A stretch of 8,364 bases of DNA, taken from an uncultured Bacteroidota bacterium. GTDB lineage: Bacteria > Bacteroidota > Bacteroidia > Chitinophagales > Chitinophagaceae. Location of the stretch: the NCBI GenBank assembly GCA_903881265.1, contig CAIRSV010000043.1, positions 1 through 8,364 of the forward strand, given 5' to 3'. Position numbers and translations under genes: made by a program. The notes under the pieces were generated by a model. The model ran no database searches. It saw nothing but the letters and a program-made list of their open reading frames with translations, and was not told the origin of the DNA. The first letter of the stretch is position 1; every line of letters begins with the position of its first letter. Shown here one piece after another: positions 6,654 through 8,364 of the stretch.

Positions 6654-6740
6654 CACGGGCAGGGATAGTAGCGAAAATCCCACGCATACAGCGTGGATTG
6701 GAGCGAATAGCCCGGTGCCGGCGCTTTGGACGGCAGCCCG
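6654..6740. other. Structured intergenic element (candidate ncRNA, terminator or dispersed repeat)
   Basis: Read on the plus strand, CACGGGC (6654-6660) pairs with GCCCG-G-GTG-type sequence (6710-6717) over 7 bp with one bulge. AAT-C-CCACGC (6676-6685) pairs with GCGTGGATT (6691-6699) over 9 bp with one bulged C and a 5-nt ATACA loop. The internal loop between them carries AGCGAA on both sides (6670-6675 and 6702-6707), which can stack as GCGA/GCGA with flanking G-A pairs. A second small hairpin follows: TGCCG (6716-6720) with CGGCA (6731-6735). A second GCCCG (6736-6740) could compete for CGGGC. The block is much more GC-rich than its surroundings. It lies just after the E1 stop and before the lipoprotein start. 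It resembles recurrent structured intergenic elements I associate with Bacteroidota genomes; identity with a named RNA family is not established. Confidence 0.5.
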
Positions 6741-6750
6741 CCAACCATCG

Positions 6751-8364
6751 TTATTCTCTCATCATATCCATAATGGCCTGTGCGATATCTTCGGCATTTG
6801 GTTTTGAAAAGTAATCCCCGTCGCTACCATAGGCAGGTCGGTGGGCATGGGCTGTGAGTGTTCTTGGAGCAATATCTAACCATTGATATCCACCTTGTTT
6901 TTCAATTACCTGCTGATACATGTACGCTGCTGCGCCACCGGGAACATCTTCGTCAATAAAAATGATACGGCTTGTCTTCTTCAATGAATCAAGGATCTTG
7001 TGATTGATATCAAAAGGCAGCAAGGTTTGCACATCAATCAGTTCGCAGCTAATACCAGCGGGTGTCAGGTATTCTTTCATTGCATCTTGGATAATTCTGA
7101 TTGTTGAACCATATGATACGATAGTCACTTCATCGCCGACTTCAACAATATCAGGCACACCTAATGGAATGGTCATCGTGCTGAGGTTAGACGGCATTTT
7201 TTCTTTCAGTCGATACCCGTTTAGGCATTCAACCACTATCGCTGGTTCGTCGGCTTGCAATAAGGTATTATACATACCGGCGGCTTGCACCATATTTCGG
7301 GGAACACAAATATTGATACCGCGCAATGCATTTATCATCATGCCCATAGGTGAACCGCTATGCCATACGCCTTCTAAACGGTGGCCACGGGTGCGCACAA
7401 TCAGCGGACATTTTTGTCCCCCTTTAGTACGCCATTGCAAGGTAGCCACATCATCGCTTAAGGTCTGCAGGCCGTAAAGTAAATAATCGAGGTATTGAAT
7501 TTCGGCAATGGGTCTGAGTCCGCGGAGAGCCATACCAATACCTTGTCCCATAATCGTGGCTTCTCGGATACCGGCATCAAACACACGCCATTTGCCATGC
7601 TTCTCTTGCAAGCCTGCAAAGCCTTGATTGACATCGCCTATATTACCAACATCTTCGCCAAAGGCAAACACTTTTGGGTTATTGGCAAGTGTTTGATCGA
7701 AGAATTTATTTAGAATTTCAAAGCCATTGAGGTATATTTCATCACCATCATAGGCTGGCTTTACCTCAGCAATATTGCTGACACGTTGATCAGATACAGA
7801 GTGTAAAACAGAACTATATTTTTCATTTGCATCTTCACGTAGTTGATCATACAATTGTTGCACTGGCTGCACTGCTGCAGAGCTTCCGGCCAGGTGAATC
7901 ACTTTCGCAAGCACTTTCATCACATCACGACGAAGTGGCTCTTTGATACTATTCAATTCCTTTACAAGCGACGCAATACCTTCTCCATTCGAATTTCCTT
8001 CAAAAATAATATTGTTACAACGTGTTGTCGCTTGTTGCACTTGTTCTTTAATCGGGTCAATAAATTTTTCCCACGATGACTTTTTTGAATTAAGCACCAA
8101 TTGCTTGGCTTCCTCTTCAAGCTTCTGCAAATCGTCTTCGCTGGATATGGCATTCTCTAAAATAAATTCCTTCATTTTTTTGAGACAATCCATGTCTTTT
8201 TCCCAGTCCAATCGATCCTTACTTTTATATCGTTCATGTGAGCCCGATGTAGAATGACCTTGAGGTTGTGTAATTTCTTGCACATGAAACACAGCCGGGA
8301 TATGCGTATCTCTAATTTTTTGAATCCCCACTTTGAAGGTATCACATAAGGCTGCATAGTCCCA
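6751..8364 (-). CDS. 2-oxoacid dehydrogenase E1, fused alpha/beta (N-terminus beyond window)
   Basis: The last 537 residues of this gene are visible. The frame is open to the right edge, so the GTG at 8331 is internal and not a start. Residues 1-75 are the end of the E1alpha domain, with the conserved GHS (36-38) and following SHERY of the loop over the thiamine diphosphate site. Residues about 75-205 form a helical, charged linker (DDLQKLEEEAKQL). From about 208 comes a full E1beta domain: FGEDVG with the acidic pair expected near the cofactor, RVFDAGIREATIMGQGIGMALRGLRP-type core, VWHSG, then the C-terminal transketolase domain (VTIVSYGSTIRI, IFIDEDVPGG). The family decarboxylates pyruvate, branched-chain or related 2-oxoacids with thiamine diphosphate and passes the acyl group to the E2 lipoyl domain. 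The alpha/beta fusion is common in Bacteroidota. The substrate cannot be decided here. The stop is TAA at 6753-6751, directly before the structured element. Confidence 0.93.
   Translation of the reverse strand, partial: WDYAALCDTFKVGIQKIRDTHIPAVFHVQEITQPQGHSTSGSHERYKSKDRLDWEKDMDCLKKMKEFILENAISSEDDLQKLEEEAKQLVLNSKKSSWEKFIDPIKEQVQQATTRCNNIIFEGNSNGEGIASLVKELNSIKEPLRRDVMKVLAKVIHLAGSSAAVQPVQQLYDQLREDANEKYSSVLHSVSDQRVSNIAEVKPAYDGDEIYLNGFEILNKFFDQTLANNPKVFAFGEDVGNIGDVNQGFAGLQEKHGKWRVFDAGIREATIMGQGIGMALRGLRPIAEIQYLDYLLYGLQTLSDDVATLQWRTKGGQKCPLIVRTRGHRLEGVWHSGSPMGMMINALRGINICVPRNMVQAAGMYNTLLQADEPAIVVECLNGYRLKEKMPSNLSTMTIPLGVPDIVEVGDEVTIVSYGSTIRIIQDAMKEYLTPAGISCELIDVQTLLPFDINHKILDSLKKTSRIIFIDEDVPGGAAAYMYQQVIEKQGGYQWLDIAPRTLTAHAHRPAYGSDGDYFSKPNAEDIAQAIMDMMRE

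Overview
The window looks like a piece of a Bacteroidota chromosome, probably from the Chitinophagales/Sphingobacteriales side of the phylum. Four signs support this: a very large secreted protein built of RCC1, NHL, IPT and CHU_C-type Ig-like repeats; a signal peptide ending in Tyr-Ser-Gln; a TAnnTTTG promoter box; and a fused alpha/beta 2-oxoacid dehydrogenase E1. This assignment rests on reading alone, without a database search. No plasmid, phage, IS, CRISPR, tRNA or rRNA signature was found.

Layout. (1) Positions 1-3640, minus strand: one uninterrupted reading frame of at least 1213 codons for an exported repeat protein. It starts at 3640, and its C-terminus lies beyond the left edge. In order it holds a signal peptide, seven RCC1 repeats, Ig-like modules, six NHL repeats, an IPT/TIG-like domain, another Ig-like module and an 87-residue Ig-like tandem repeat with an exact 261-bp period. 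(2) Positions 3641-4352: an AT-rich divergent intergenic region of about 710 bp with no convincing gene. It holds several short dyads, a 15-bp direct repeat and a good -7 promoter box just before the next gene. (3) Positions 4353-5549, plus strand: a DEAD-box RNA helicase that starts at TTG. (4) Positions 5575-6237 and 6256-6615, minus strand: protein-L-isoaspartate O-methyltransferase (pcm), preceded by a small lipoprotein gene 18 bp upstream; the two are probably co-transcribed. (5) About 6654-6740: a compact, GC-rich, strongly foldable intergenic element. (6) Positions 6751-8364, minus strand: the C-terminal 537 residues of a fused E1alpha/E1beta 2-oxoacid dehydrogenase, cut by the right edge.

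The genes do not form one pathway. The helicase (RNA remodelling), Pcm (repair of aged proteins) and E1 (oxidative decarboxylation of 2-oxoacids) are housekeeping genes. The large repeat protein is a surface or secreted accessory protein. No clearly new multi-gene system is visible. The best leads are the structured element at 6654-6740, the two-propeller architecture and two-unit repeat history of the large protein, and a Gly-to-Val change in the SAM-binding motif of Pcm.
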